Origin: Flectonema sp. DT1601
Lineage: Eukaryota; Euglenozoa; Diplonemea; Diplonemida; Diplonemidae
Reading direction: 5' to 3'
Assembly: GCA_964019425.1 (NCBI GenBank)
Contig: OZ025785.1
Coordinates: 78,501-142,500 of the forward strand
Length of the DNA stretch: 64,000 nucleotides
Below the pieces are notes generated by a model. That model was not told where the DNA came from. It was given only the letters and a program-made list of their open reading frames with translations, and searched no databases. Positions 31,662-42,723 of the stretch are shown here, piece after piece. The first letter of the stretch is position 1. Every line of letters begins with the position of its first letter. Both the position numbers and the translations under genes were made by a program.

Positions 31662-32731
31662 TATTTTTAAACTGGATGAGTTTCTGGTGATGAAGAATTA
31701 ATTCAAAGGATGCGTAACTTCAATTCAAGAACGTAATTCACATGATAACTGACACCAGAGAACAATCATCGCTACTCACTATGACTGCGGAATTAATTAA
31801 TTTAAATACTTGTATTGCGTGTACTTCATGGAGGGGTGAAACTTTCACAATGTAAAAACAATAACAACTTTAGGTATTAATACAAAAACTAATATCAAAG
31901 TATTCGATTGAATAGTTGTTAATAAAAGAAAAAGTTCGTTGTCTCATTGACCAGAAGACGTTGTCGAATCTGGTAATTCAGGGACCACGTACTATCAGGT
32001 TGAGAGTCCAATCCGTTACAACTTACACTTAAATAAAATAAAAAGAACAAAACAGTTCGTATTACAGGACTAGTTAGTAGTACACTGCTTTAATGTAAAA
32101 ACAATAACAGCTTTAGGTATTAAAACAAAAAGAATCGGCAGCTCACTAAATAATTCTCACACTGTGCGCAACCGGACCCCTTAATATGTAAACACTTCTC
32201 TAAATTCTTTTAGGAACGCACGTATTTCACTCTACCCCAGATATTTAAACACTACCCCAGTTCTTTCTTTTTTTTCATGACCTTACATATTTGCGTTCAA
32301 CCTTCCAAGCACGTCTCGAAGGTTCGTCAGCAGGATTCTCCTTCGACGATCCATTCGAATGTGAGATTTCGGAGAGTCACACGACAACAGGTCGGGTTAC
32401 ACCCGACTTGTTCCTGCAAATAGCTGAAATCAATTCCGTTTAAATAAATATGGTCTGCAACAAAATAATGGATTGAAAGGTTACTACTTTAGTACTGACG
32501 TCATTATTGATCTTCGGAATTGAATCTTAACGTCTTCTGATGTTGTCCAAGTTCAATTTATGTAATTTATCACCAACACTGAACACCAACAGAAGGGATT
32601 CAAATGTTTTATTAAAACTGACTGCTCTGAATTTCATTACAGACATCAGCCGTCTTCCTTAAGAAGAGGAAGTAAAAAGATATTAACACCCCAGTCAAGG
32701 AATATAATTACTTACTAATGGCTCAAGGTAA
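31662..32731. repeat. Duplicated intergenic block (matches 54138-55225 and 58385-59226)
   Basis: It starts with the conserved LRR 5' flank and continues into sequence shared with the two other blocks, including TTAGGAACGCACG near 32210. In this block the LSU rRNA insert is absent after that motif, unlike at 28096 and 50811. It ends with the type B 3' flank. Confidence 0.85.
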
Positions 32732-34234
32732 TTATATCCGATTGTTTCGAAACCGCTCCTTCAAAATCATTCCAACGACATCACTGCAATCTTCCAATCC
32801 CTTGAAATCTTTCTCAGTCAGTTTTGTATTCTCTAAGAAAGATCTCCCTATTGTAGTCACTTTTTGAAAACTGGAAATATCGATAGAGGTGAGGGACTCG
32901 CAGTTACTAATAAAGCAATCGCCAACACTCGTAACTTCACTCAGGGAAGACAAATCCACGCTAGTCAGAGAACTTGAGTATTGCAAGAATCCATCTCCTA
33001 TTTCAGTCAGCTTCTTCAAACCTGAAACATCGATGGAGGTGAGGGACTCACAGTTTCTAACAAACTCATTGCCAATGCTTGTTACTTCACTCAAGGAAGA
33101 CAAATCCACGCTAGTCAGAGACATTGAATTATGCAAGAATCTACTTCCTATTGTAGTCAGTTTCTTCAAACCTGACACATCGATGGAGGTGAGGGACTCA
33201 CAGTTATTAATAAAGTAATCGCCAACACTCGTTACTTCACTCAGACCGGATAAATTAACGTGAGTCAGAGACTTCGAGTTGTTCAAGAACGTGCTGGGGA
33301 TGGCCGTCACATTGTGAAAAGAAGTGAAATCGATTGACGTCAGCGAGTCACAACTATCTGACAGGAACTCTTGCTCAAAAGCAAAGCAACGGCTGCAGTT
33401 GGTGAATGACAACCGACGGAGAGAAGACGGAAGCATCTCAATACAATCACTAGAAAGGGTGCCTTCATCGTCGATATATTCTGAGGCATCGAGGACACAC
33501 AACATGTCGGGATTTAGTCCGAACAAAATGTCAATTCGAGTACGAAGATGTGAAGTTCTCAACTCCTCCGCAGTCACAACACGTTCAGACCATTTGTATG
33601 TTCTTTTCACAGTACCCCAGTTGTTCGAATCTTCCAGCTCACGGAGGATCTCAGCACCCCATGAGGTGTTGTCAAATTGGGATTTGACTTCTTCCTTCGA
33701 CGAGTGAGAGAGTCTTGGCCAGTCCAGCAGCAGGAAGAGTTCCTTCCTGAGTTGGGCTGGGACACCCTCTTCTGTTTCACCCATGCCCAAGTAACCAATT
33801 TGAAGTGTGTTGAAATACTCATCCTCGTTCAGCAGCCGAGGGAAGCAGGTGGACGAGAATACATTCCTCAGGTCATCTTCGACCAACTCCAACTTCCCGT
33901 CTCCCTTGAGATCAGCTTTAACAAACCCGATATCGGCACACTTCATGTCAGGATGCAAGGAAAGGGTTCCCAGTAATCGCGAGCTTCCTTCCACCAACTT
34001 CGCCGACTCCTTCTCCCTCGCCACCCGGTGTACTTCCTTGTACGTCGTCAATTCAGTCGCAGCCTCAGCATCCGTCATTCCAACCATGATCTCCTCCGAC
34101 GATCTGAGAACTTCTGAAAAGCTGTCCATCAGCGCCCCCGACTCCTCCTTCCAACTCACTACTTCCACCAGCAGCTTCGCCATGAACCTCTGATGGCTCC
34201 TCAAAACAGAGGACAGGGAATCGACAGTTGCCAT
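32732..34234 (-). CDS. LRR family gene 7 (3 double repeats)
   Basis: This 500-aa type B member has the shared N-terminal domain (NTLQIGYLGMGETEEGVP variant), one leading LRR, three 50-aa double repeats and an end in KDFKGLEDCSDVVG...RNNRI. It occupies the same place in the first duplicated block as the 1052-aa gene at 55226-58384 does in the second, so the two positional equivalents differ by eleven double repeats. Intact. Confidence 0.85.
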   Translation of the reverse strand: MATVDSLSSVLRSHQRFMAKLLVEVVSWKEESGALMDSFSEVLRSSEEIMVGMTDAEAATELTTYKEVHRVAREKESAKLVEGSSRLLGTLSLHPDMKCADIGFVKADLKGDGKLELVEDDLRNVFSSTCFPRLLNEDEYFNTLQIGYLGMGETEEGVPAQLRKELFLLLDWPRLSHSSKEEVKSQFDNTSWGAEILRELEDSNNWGTVKRTYKWSERVVTAEELRTSHLRTRIDILFGLNPDMLCVLDASEYIDDEGTLSSDCIEMLPSSLRRLSFTNCSRCFAFEQEFLSDSCDSLTSIDFTSFHNVTAIPSTFLNNSKSLTHVNLSGLSEVTSVGDYFINNCESLTSIDVSGLKKLTTIGSRFLHNSMSLTSVDLSSLSEVTSIGNEFVRNCESLTSIDVSGLKKLTEIGDGFLQYSSSLTSVDLSSLSEVTSVGDCFISNCESLTSIDISSFQKVTTIGRSFLENTKLTEKDFKGLEDCSDVVGMILKERFRNNRI

Positions 34235-34524
34235 TATTTTTAACTGGATGAGTTTCTGGTGATGAAGAATTAATTCAAAGGATACGTAACTTCAATTCGA
34301 GAACTTTTTCTCAAAAAATCATGAAAATCATGAAAATCATTAAGATAGTGGGTGAGCTGATACATTTCCCAGCTGCTTGAAGTAGTCTCGTGACTACTGA
34401 TTCATCAAAATGTCAATTCAAGTACGATGATGTTGTAGTGCGATACGAAGATGATTGACTACTGCTATTGATGGTCTATCCCTAAGCACTGACAAAGAAC
34501 CACAAAAACTCAATCTTGAATTCA
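34235..34524. other. Truncated LRR 5' flank and junction
   Basis: About 60 bp of the LRR 5' flank is kept. Then comes a short tandem repeat (ATCATGAAA units at 34315-34340) and unrelated sequence leading into the repeat starting at 34525. Confidence 0.5.
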
Positions 34525-34955
34525 TCAATCATCTAGAAGAAGGTTTACTCAGAGGAGAATGTGGATGGGCTTCACTCTATTATCGCAGACCATCTTTATA
34601 TGAAGCAAACCCGCTTTCTGCGAGAATTACAACAAATATTCCTCGAAGAGCATCAAACACTAGAACCCGACAATAATGAACATAAGCCATCCCCAGACGG
34701 CTGGTTTTCTCTTAGCTTCTCGGAATGGCAAGCAAACAACAGCTCAACAGGGATATCCGACGATTTGTCGACTCCGGAGCTTTCGATTATCCACAACATG
34801 TTTGCCGCCTTATCTTAACAACAAAACAAACACACGAATGTCGTATCTCGTATCTCATTCGATTCTATAATTATTCGACACATTCAAAAGGTAAAACAGA
34901 TCAACGATTATCTTTTCATCAATTCGACAGACTTCGTCAAACGTTCGGAATCTAA
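34525..34955 (+). other. Repeated captured coding-like fragment
   Basis: Positions 34525-34693 recur at 25025-25195. One plus-strand frame stays open in both copies and looks helical (ENVDGLHSIIADHLYMKQ, then FLRELQQIFLEEHQTLE). A second open piece follows a TTTTCTCTTAG acceptor-like site at about 34725-34955 (CRLILTTKQTHECRISYLIR) and ends at a TAA. Both look like exon remnants. I do not recognise the protein. It sits just before the transposon and just upstream of LRR genes at both sites. Confidence 0.35.
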
Positions 34956-34960
34956 CTTTC

Positions 34961-36435
34961 ATGTGTGTGTTTGCTTCTCTGGTTTCAAGCACAGCAAGGG
35001 GGATAGTGCTTGCAAGTGATACACCGGAACGCGTGGATTCTAGTTCCCTACAAGAAGTATGGGCCTACAAGTTCCTGGAACGGAAGGGTTGGTCACACCG
35101 TCGTGGAACCACTGCGAAAGTAGCGCCTGAAGCAGAACTTGCATCAGCTCGGTTAAGGTTTCTGGAACGCATCTCCAGTGCTCAAATACATGGTGCAATT
35201 CCTGACAACATGGTCATTAACTTTGACCACACCCAGTGCCTGATGCTTCCATCAAGCAAGTGCACCTTCAATGCCAAAGGTGCCAAGTCGGTGCCGATAT
35301 AATTCACCGATGATAAGCGGGGCGTCAGCGTAGAACTGGGTTGCTCGATGACAGGGGACATGCTCCCTATGCAGGCCATCTACAAGGGAAAGACGGCTAG
35401 ATCAACTCCACACAGCCACCCTTGTCTCGAACACCGAAATGTTGTGCTGTTAACCAGTAATCTAAGAGGGTGGGCAAACGAAACAACAACCATTGAGTAC
35501 CTTCAGAAAGCAATAGTCCCATACTTTATTAAAAAACGCCAGGAGCTGGGACTCGAATCGGATCACCCTGGCCTCGCAGTATATGACCAGTTTAGGGGGC
35601 AGATAACTGAAGAGGTCCTTCGTAGCTTTGACTTCTCATCTCCGGCCGCTGGATCTAACTGTCATGGCCAACTTCAAAAGAAGCATCAAGCTTTCCTTTG
35701 GAGAGTGGCTGACAGAGCAGACGCGCAAGCGGGAGGAAAAATTAAAAAAATCAAATCAAAAAGCTGATAGAAACGCTAAGCGCGCTGCGAAAGGGAAGGA
35801 TCCAAAAGAGGTTGCTGAATCTGAACCCACGAAGGAGCTCACAAAAACGAAGACCATTCGAGGGCCGCAAATTGAGTGGATAGTAACAGCCCTTGATAGC
35901 ATTACGAAAAAATAGTATCACAGCTGGTTTTATAAAAGCAGGTATTGTCAATCCTGTAAATCCACCCGAGCTACTGCTCAAATATTCGAACGAAGACGAC
36001 GACGACTTCATCAGAGTTACCACCCCGACGGGGAAGTGCAAGAAACAGCTTGATGATATTGTGCCACCTGTGAAGAACCCAAAACTTGAATTGCCAATTG
36101 TTGTAGAAGTTAAGTCTTTTCCTACACCCTATGCTTCAGCGAACACACAGAAAGTGATCTGTCTTACGTATTCAAGTTCATGTGTAACAAGCGAGCCCAT
36201 TAGGTTCCGTGGTTGCTTTCCTCTAGACCTGGCTTGCCCTCCTGAAGTCCGTAGTTGTGAACATGAGTTCATGTTTCTTAATACCGCACCTCACACCTCG
36301 GTGGGGTCACACTGGCTACTGGCTGTAACAACTATTGGGGAAGGGAACTCCTTAGTTGTAGTTGATCCTCGTCTCACCAGCAATACTTGCTGGCACCGAA
36401 AAATCATACTGGTGGTCCTTTGGCATTTGCGTTAA
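34961..36435 (+). mobile_element. Decayed pogo/jerky-like DDE transposon
   Basis: The plus strand carries a transposase of the DDE_1 (pogo/jerky-like) class in pieces. There is an HTH/CENPB-side remnant (GWSHRRGTTAKVAPEAELAS), the first catalytic Asp region VINFDHTQCLML (near 35220), CSMTGDMLPMQAIYKGKTAR (35345-35400), the second Asp region LAVYDQFRGQIT (near 35580) and the third region LRPLDLTVMANFKRS (near 35640). A stop after KSVPI (near 35300), a deletion plus frameshift between the second and third catalytic regions, and a further interruption near 35915 make it inactive. C-terminal sequence (TAGFIKAGI) continues to about 35945. I could not find clear terminal inverted repeats. It is the only plus-strand protein element of any size here. 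Confidence 0.75.
35893..36435 (+). pseudogene. Unassigned open frame at the transposon 3' end
   Basis: This is a 180-codon frame. Its first ~20 residues are the tail of the DDE transposase. The remainder contains DLACPPEVRSCEHEFMFLN and GSHWLLAVTTIGEGNSLVV, the latter loosely reminiscent of the His-containing strand of C48-type cysteine peptidases. This could be part of the same element or a second one. I do not assign a function. Confidence 0.3.
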
Positions 36436-37071
36436 GACCCTTCCTGGCCAATAAAGTACAGAAACTGTAGCTTTAGAATCGTTGGTTAACCTTAAAAAGT
36501 AGTTACCTCAGGTTTTTAGAAGCCGGGTTTGCGGCAGGAAAAAATTTGCAGAATTTTTTATTTAGCAGAGTGGGGCTAGGGCTCTGTCTTAGCATTAACG
36601 TTAACGTAGGAGCGGCGAAAATTACACATTTTCGCCGAAGGGTATCTTGCCACCACCCAATGGTTACTCCACAAACCGAATGAAAACTTCACATTTGTCC
36701 GCAAGGTCTGGAATTATTTGCGAGACTTCGGACACAATGCAAGATAACAAAACACGTACTAAAAACCGTCAACAGCTAATAAGGTACAATTCGCTTTCCA
36801 TCACAAAATGCACCTGAGAAAGAAGAAAAAGTTAAGAACGAAAATAAAGACAAACGCTGGAATCGGAATTGTATCCACGACAAAGAAGTACCTACACTGT
36901 GAAGGGGCAGATTACTTCTGCATAGGTTAGGGCCCGGTTGTGCCTGATTTGGACTCGAGAAGCAATTCTCGTCGAAGAGAAGCGTTGAAGCTTCGGCGAT
37001 GGAAAAGGAACGGAGAAGAGAGTTACAGATGATAAGTGTTATTAAAATAATACTTTTGTCTAATTAACATT
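36436..37071. other. Intergenic, with one perfect hairpin
   Basis: It holds a perfect 10-bp inverted repeat with a 5-nt loop at 36613-36637 (CGGCGAAAAT/ATTTTCGCCG) and otherwise nothing I can assign. The part nearest 37071 is the 3' UTR of the NACHT-WD40 gene. Confidence 0.5.
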
Positions 37072-40000
37072 TTAATTAGATTCAAACATCCTACAAGACG
37101 TCGGTGGAGTATCTCCCAAATAGTATTGCAATTCCCACCGGCCGTCTCTCTCACGCCACACTCGAAGGTTATCAGACGCCGTTATTATAACATTGCCATC
37201 AGATGAAACAATGACAGCTTGTACCTTCTTAGAATGGCCTTCTAATGTGTGTTTTACTATACCCTTAGAAGACTGCAAAGTGATCATTTTTTCATTACAA
37301 ACTACGAAGTCACCGTTTCGTAGACTACTCGGGAGGATAGAAAGATAAGAAGAAAGAGAACATCCGATGGCTACACCTGTTGCTGCTTCCCATTGAAAAA
37401 ATTCACCATTGAAAACGCCAACAAGAAATTTTCCGCAATCCGAGAACGTGACATTCTTAACCTGCTGGGATATCGTTAACTTGGATTTCAACGTGTCTGG
37501 TGAGAGAAGCAATACATTCTCGGGAGTGGCACATGCTACGTTCTCTGTTGTGCATGCGATGTCCACAATTTCGATGTCCACAATTTCCTTTGCTAAAGAC
37601 CTGCTCGTCGGTTGCAAGGTTTCGTTGAAGACTTCCAGTTTGTGTTCAGCCCCAACGAATATAGACAACGATTTGCCATCGCGGCGGACAGCCATGCATG
37701 AATAAGAAATATTAATTTCATTCCTTGTAGCGACTACATTCCAATGAGTTTTTACGAATACTTTGATCTCACTTCGTGTCATAGTGACGAGGTACAATTT
37801 AGAGAGAGAGAGTGAGACAACATAATTATCTTTTGAATTACTGCTGGCCCGCAGACGAACGTGTTCAGTACCATTTTGCAAGTTCCAAATTATGACAAGG
37901 CCACTTTCACAGCCACTTGCCACTAAATCTGAATAAATTGAAACATGAGTGACATTCTGCTTGTGCCCTTGGTGGTGTACTGGTGAATAACCATCTTCAC
38001 GTGTGTTCCACAATCGAACAGTGTGATCATCGTCGCTGTATCCCGAGGTGGTAATATATTCACCATTGCTTGAGTATCTTATTGACATTACTTTACATCC
38101 ATGTCCATGAAGTTTTCTGTCGGGCTGCTTCTTTAGCAAACTAATTATTTCAACTTCTTTCAAACCTCCCAACGCCACGTAGTTCCCGCAAGTCGAGAGT
38201 GCCAGCCCACCGACATTTCCTGGAAGTTTCATCCGTTGTTCGTACTTCTCATTAACTTTACTCCAGATGTGAATCATGTTTTCGCCATCTTTCCAAGCAA
38301 AATCGATTTTAGCGTTGTTAACCCCCATTGGGAGAACAGCAATTTGCTGCGTATGGCTTGCGATAGATTGTAACAACTCATACGACTTCTCCATACGTCT
38401 CCATATCACGATTTCTTTGCCCTGTACACAAACTAAGTCACCTGCTGGAGTGTATGCTATACTCTTTGCCGCTCCGTTTACTCCCTCATGGTTTCTCCAT
38501 AAGGGTTCTTCTTGATCACCGTTCTTAACAACATCCCACACCATGACAGACGGCTTGCCTCCGTACTTTAGAGCAACTGCCAAGTGCGCATCATCAGGTG
38601 AGAAGACTAGGTCGTTAAGTAAGATATCCCCCTCTTCATGTTTAAGACAATTATACTTCCCTTCTTGGAATGGACTCCAGATAACCACTCTCGCAGAATG
38701 ATTAGTACCTGCATCAGAGCAAGTAGCAAGTAGAATGTTTTTATCATCTTTCGCACTGTTACAAGCAATTCCACTTATAAACAACGGATGGTACTCACTC
38801 AGATTTATCTTCTTAACAACTTTCCCAGTAGCTGATGAGTACAATCCGACATGATTATTGAAAGCGGCGACGACGTATTCGCTGGATGACGTGAATATCG
38901 ATTTCACTTTTGCATCCACACTAATCGGAGGTAGCCTTATGTCGAACGTCGGGTTATCAATTTCTGCATACTTAAAATTGCAACGCATCATAAGGCACCT
39001 CTTGAAGTCACAATTGATGAGAAACGATCCTTCAAAATTCACTTCAACTAAACAACCACCACAAAAACTCACATCCTCCAGGCGCAGACCGGACAAATCT
39101 TCACCAAATAACGTGCAACCTGAAGAGACTAACAACGACAATGCGTTGCTAGCGATGGTACGTTTCTTCTCAACTTCCTTCTTAACTTCCCTCTCAACTT
39201 CGGATGTCTTAACCAGAGGAAGTAATTTCTTACTCAACTCGTCGTGGTTTCCGGTACTTTGTTGAATGAGTTTGTGCTGTTCTAAGATTCCTGGCTGGGT
39301 TTTCGAAAAGCGTAATTTCGACAGCATCTCCCTCAACTCATCTTCACCACACTTGGCAATGTGACTGGCAATTAGATATTCAGCCAACGTTTTGTGATGA
39401 AATCTTACAACACCCATCTCGTAGTACACGGGCAGAAATATCACCAGTCTCTCGAACTCGGCTATCTCTTTGTCGTCTTTGAAATAGTTTGACGCCTTTC
39501 CTCCCCAGTGCCCTTGTTGCAGCATACGACACGCCAGCATCTCTGCCATGCGTTTCACATCCGCAGATTTTATTAGGTTTTCTTTCTTTTCATCTTCCAA
39601 CTGTTTCTTAATAAATCCATCGATAAACGCTTTGTAAACCGTGGATTTACTTGTCACCTGTTTGTTGATTTTGACCTTACTAACTTCCCTGTATTGATCA
39701 AAGGAACTACCAGTATTTAATTACACATACCCCTTCGTGATGAGTCGTGGTCGCCATGTAGAGGAGTTGTGGGCTGCTGAGCTCACACCAAACTCTTCGT
39801 TGCTTCAGCTTCTCAATATTCTTTTGCACATCTTTGTTGATCTTTATCATTTTCTCACCAAAATCGTCTCTCTGTTTGGTGCTAAAGGGACGCAGATAGT
39901 AAGAATTGGCATCATCACCAAGGAGATCTTTTGGAGTGAGTCCTCGTCGGATGAAATTTTCAGTTCTGCTCGTGAGGATAACCCACGACTCTGATAACAA

Positions 40001-40583
40001 CAACGGGTTGAGTTTCAGTAAGTCGGTACCGGAGTCACCGACAACGTTTGCAGTTCCTTCATCAAAGGAATCAAGAACTATAACAACAGTGTAGGTGAAT
40101 AGTTGTTTGATATCACAATCAGGTGGAAGCATATTCTCCACGATGTACTTGTCGATAGCATGCGGCTCAAATGCATTTCCGACACTTCCCATCGACACAA
40201 ATACTGGGAAGTATTTCTCATTCAATTCTCTAATTAGTTTGACCCCCGCAGAAGTCTTCCCCCCTCCAGCCTCTGACTGCAGTACGAGTGGGGGTCGGTC
40301 GTCACTCTCAAGAAGGTCTTTAATCAATTTAGTTAAGCTGATGTCTTCAATTCCCTCTCTGCTGGTGACGCATTTGCACAAAGTCGGAACAAGTTTGCAC
40401 AAAGTCGGATCGACGTAACAACGTTCGAATTTTGCAAAAACGTATGTCGCAAGTGTGCACCACACCTCGCGCATTTGTTTCAACTGCTCCGATCTGGCCT
40501 GTGGTTTTTTATTACTCTCTTTCCCACAAGAACGACAACGGGCATACTCGTATAAAACATAAAGAACGTTCCTATAAGTATCC
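37072..40583 (-). CDS. NACHT-pentapeptide-WD40 NLR-like protein (two exons seen)
   Basis: The first visible exon (40583-39731, open upstream of its first ATG at 40483) holds a NACHT NTPase: Walker A SEAGGGKTS, Walker B VIVLDSFDEG and the sensor-like VILTSRTE. A 73-nt intron (39658-39730, GTATGT...AACAAACAG, phase 0) joins it to the second exon (39657-37072). That exon has the NACHT winged-helix tail (FHHKTLAEYLIASHI), a pentapeptide-repeat stretch (DLSGLRLEDVSFCGG onward) and about a dozen WD40-like strands ending in GHSKKVQAVIVSSDG and DNLRVWRERDG. The visible protein is about 1110 aa. Such STAND NTPases act as switch-like receptors: the repeats sense and the NTPase oligomerises. The true start is uncertain, because the open frame begins right after a polypyrimidine-TTTAG acceptor at 40584, so an upstream exon is likely. 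No N-terminal effector domain is visible in this part. Confidence 0.85.
39658..39730 (-). other. 73-nt intron in the NACHT gene
   Basis: The donor GTATGT begins at 39730 exactly in phase 0 of the NACHT frame. The acceptor AACAAACAG ends at 39658, and the next frame is open from GTGACAAGT at 39657. The frame through the intron meets a stop within 8 codons, while splicing restores one long NACHT-WD40 frame. A nearer CAG (about 39690) would lead to an immediate stop. Confidence 0.75.
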
Positions 40584-42723
40584 CTAAATGAAGGGGGTGA
40601 AAAACAAGAAAAAAAGTGAAGTCAAATGTTTCTCACCCAACATCACTCGCAAGTGAAAACAAAAGGCTAAGTTACAAACTTTAACGAAATCATTAATCCG
40701 TTCGGTGCTTTGCAAGAAAATGATGTCACAGCTGCATCCAAAAATTCGTAACGTGCTGGGATTGTACACCCACAAGACTCGGAAAGTGGCATCATAGCTG
40801 AACAATGACTCTTCTTCCTTCTCTTTGACAGATAGCGGAGCAATATTCGCGGCAAACCCTAAGACAACGAGCAAAGAACAACGTTCTTTCCTCATAAAAG
40901 CATTTGTGCCTTCCACTTTCCGTGAAGTTGAAAAGAAATGATTAAACGACTTTATCTCACCTACCTCGAAATCCTTTGCAGAAAATCGGCTGTCTCCCTT
41001 CCACAGTAAGCGGTGCTCTGGAGGAAACCTCAGCAATGCTTTTCGTAAGTGATAAATAAACGGTTTGAGGTATTCGACGTATTTTTTATTTTCAGGATCG
41101 GTTTTCTCGTCGTTTCGTGCGACGTTGTACATTGATTCTTTGATCTTAGAAGTTCCGTAAAACACTGGCGAGGTGTAACAAACGGTAGCAATCAACATCT
41201 CCAAGGCATCTGTTGGGTCGCTGCCTATCAGACTAGCCATCCAAGGCTCAAAGTCACTCTTTAATTCTAACTTTTCTTTGAATTTGTTTACTTTTTCTTG
41301 AATTTGATCAACTACTTTGTTAAGTTTGCCATCTGCCCACTTAAGAGGAGACGACGGTGAAGCGATTCGCTTTTCCTTGCCGGTAAACAACTTTATGAAT
41401 TCCTTTTTCTTGGGAATGTAACCGTTGCTGAGAAAGTGATACGCGCCAGCATCTTCTGTATCTCTATCTGAGTTGCATTGATGTTCGTCATCCCCATCGG
41501 AACTCTCCGTTTCCCAGGTTTCAATAAGTTCTTTCAGCCTTTCGATGTTTTCTGTATACGATTTCGACAGTTCCCTCAACACCTCTACTGACAACCCTCC
41601 TTGAGCTCCGTTGACTAAAGGCGTTTCATTCGATGAGTTTGTTTTTACTTTAGATTGGTCATCCATGTTGTCAATCAGTAATCGGGTCATTTCATTATGA
41701 CCACACCAACAAGATCCATGAAGACTGTTTGATCCTTCGGAAGTTGTCATCGTCAAGTTGCTCTTTACGGTGTCAGAGCTCTGAATCCATTTCTCCATCA
41801 AGTTATGATTACCACTTCTGGCAACAATGTAAATCATAGGCCACGCAGACTTCCCAAAACATCTGCCGCTGGGGATCTCCATTTTCTTAAAATCTTCCCA
41901 GGAAACATATTCAATAAGGGAAGGCATCATTCTGTAACAGGAGTTTTGTTTATGAGTGTCCGCAGTGTTCTTTAGAACTCTGCGGAGTGCTTGTGTGCAA
42001 TTGGTTGCTTTAGCATCATCACTCAGCTCGCTTAGAAGTATCTGAAGACATTTGCAATCATCATTCTCCAAACAGAGGATCACAGTTGAGATGTTGATCT
42101 TATTCTCAGTGTGTGTATTTATTATCTTCTCCAGAACCATTTCCATCAACTTCGGGAAGTATCTGACTACGATATTTAATAATTCTTTCATAGTCTCGCT
42201 GTTATCCTTAAACTTATCAATCGCCCCATCATGTCTACCATACTTCGCAATGTGACTGGCAATTAGATATTCAGCCAACGTTTTGTGATGAAATCTTACA
42301 ACACCCATCTCGTAGTACACGGGCAGAAATATCACCAGTCTCTCGAACTCGGCTATCTCTTTGTCGTCTTTGAAATAACTCGATGGCGTTCCTTCCCAGT
42401 GCCCTTGTTGCAGCATACGACACGCCAGCATCTCTGCCATGCGTTTCACATCCGCAGATTTTATTAGTTTCTCATTTTCATCTTCCAACTGTTTCGCAAT
42501 GCCGTCGATAAACGCTTTGTAAACCGTGGATTTACTTGTCACCTGTTTGTTGATTTTGACCTTACTAACTTCCCTGTATTGATCAAAGATTAATTACCTT
42601 CTTCAAAAATAGATTTCGTATTTGCACACACCTCGCCTGTGTGATTCCACTGCTCCAAACCAACCTGTTTATCTTTCATAGCAACATTGAAGTGCTCTGT
42701 CATGTCACTTTCCCGTAGAAATA
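40584..42723 (-). CDS. NLR-like gene: ankyrin-like repeats and ADP-ribosyltransferase-like domain, no NACHT core
   Basis: The main exon (42542-40584, 652 aa) starts with the same segment as the NACHT-WD40 second exon (VTSKSTVYKAFIDG ... FHHKTLAEYLIASHIAK), nearly identical in DNA. It then diverges into ankyrin-like units (GSNSLHGSCWCGHNEMTRLL and NETPLVNGAQGG), an acidic linker, and a C-terminal domain of the arginine ADP-ribosyltransferase type: LLWKGD, the FFSTS motif and IAPLSVKEKEEESLF, equivalent to the S-T-S and ExE regions. The first residue of the catalytic triad is not clear to me. A probable upstream exon ends at 42632 (donor GTGTGT, phase 0) with GLEQWNHTGE, homologous to SEQLKQMREV just before the NACHT domain of the neighbour. 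The NACHT core between these two parts is absent. ART domains transfer ADP-ribose from NAD to proteins; the role here is unknown. The frame ends exactly at the TTTAG acceptor of the next gene. Confidence 0.7.
42543..42631 (-). other. Probable 89-nt intron of the ART-like gene
   Basis: The donor GAG|GTGTGT at 42631 is in phase 0 with the upstream open frame, and the acceptor AACAAACAG is the same one used in the neighbouring NACHT gene. A second possible donor (GTAATT at 42597) is out of phase. Confidence 0.5.
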
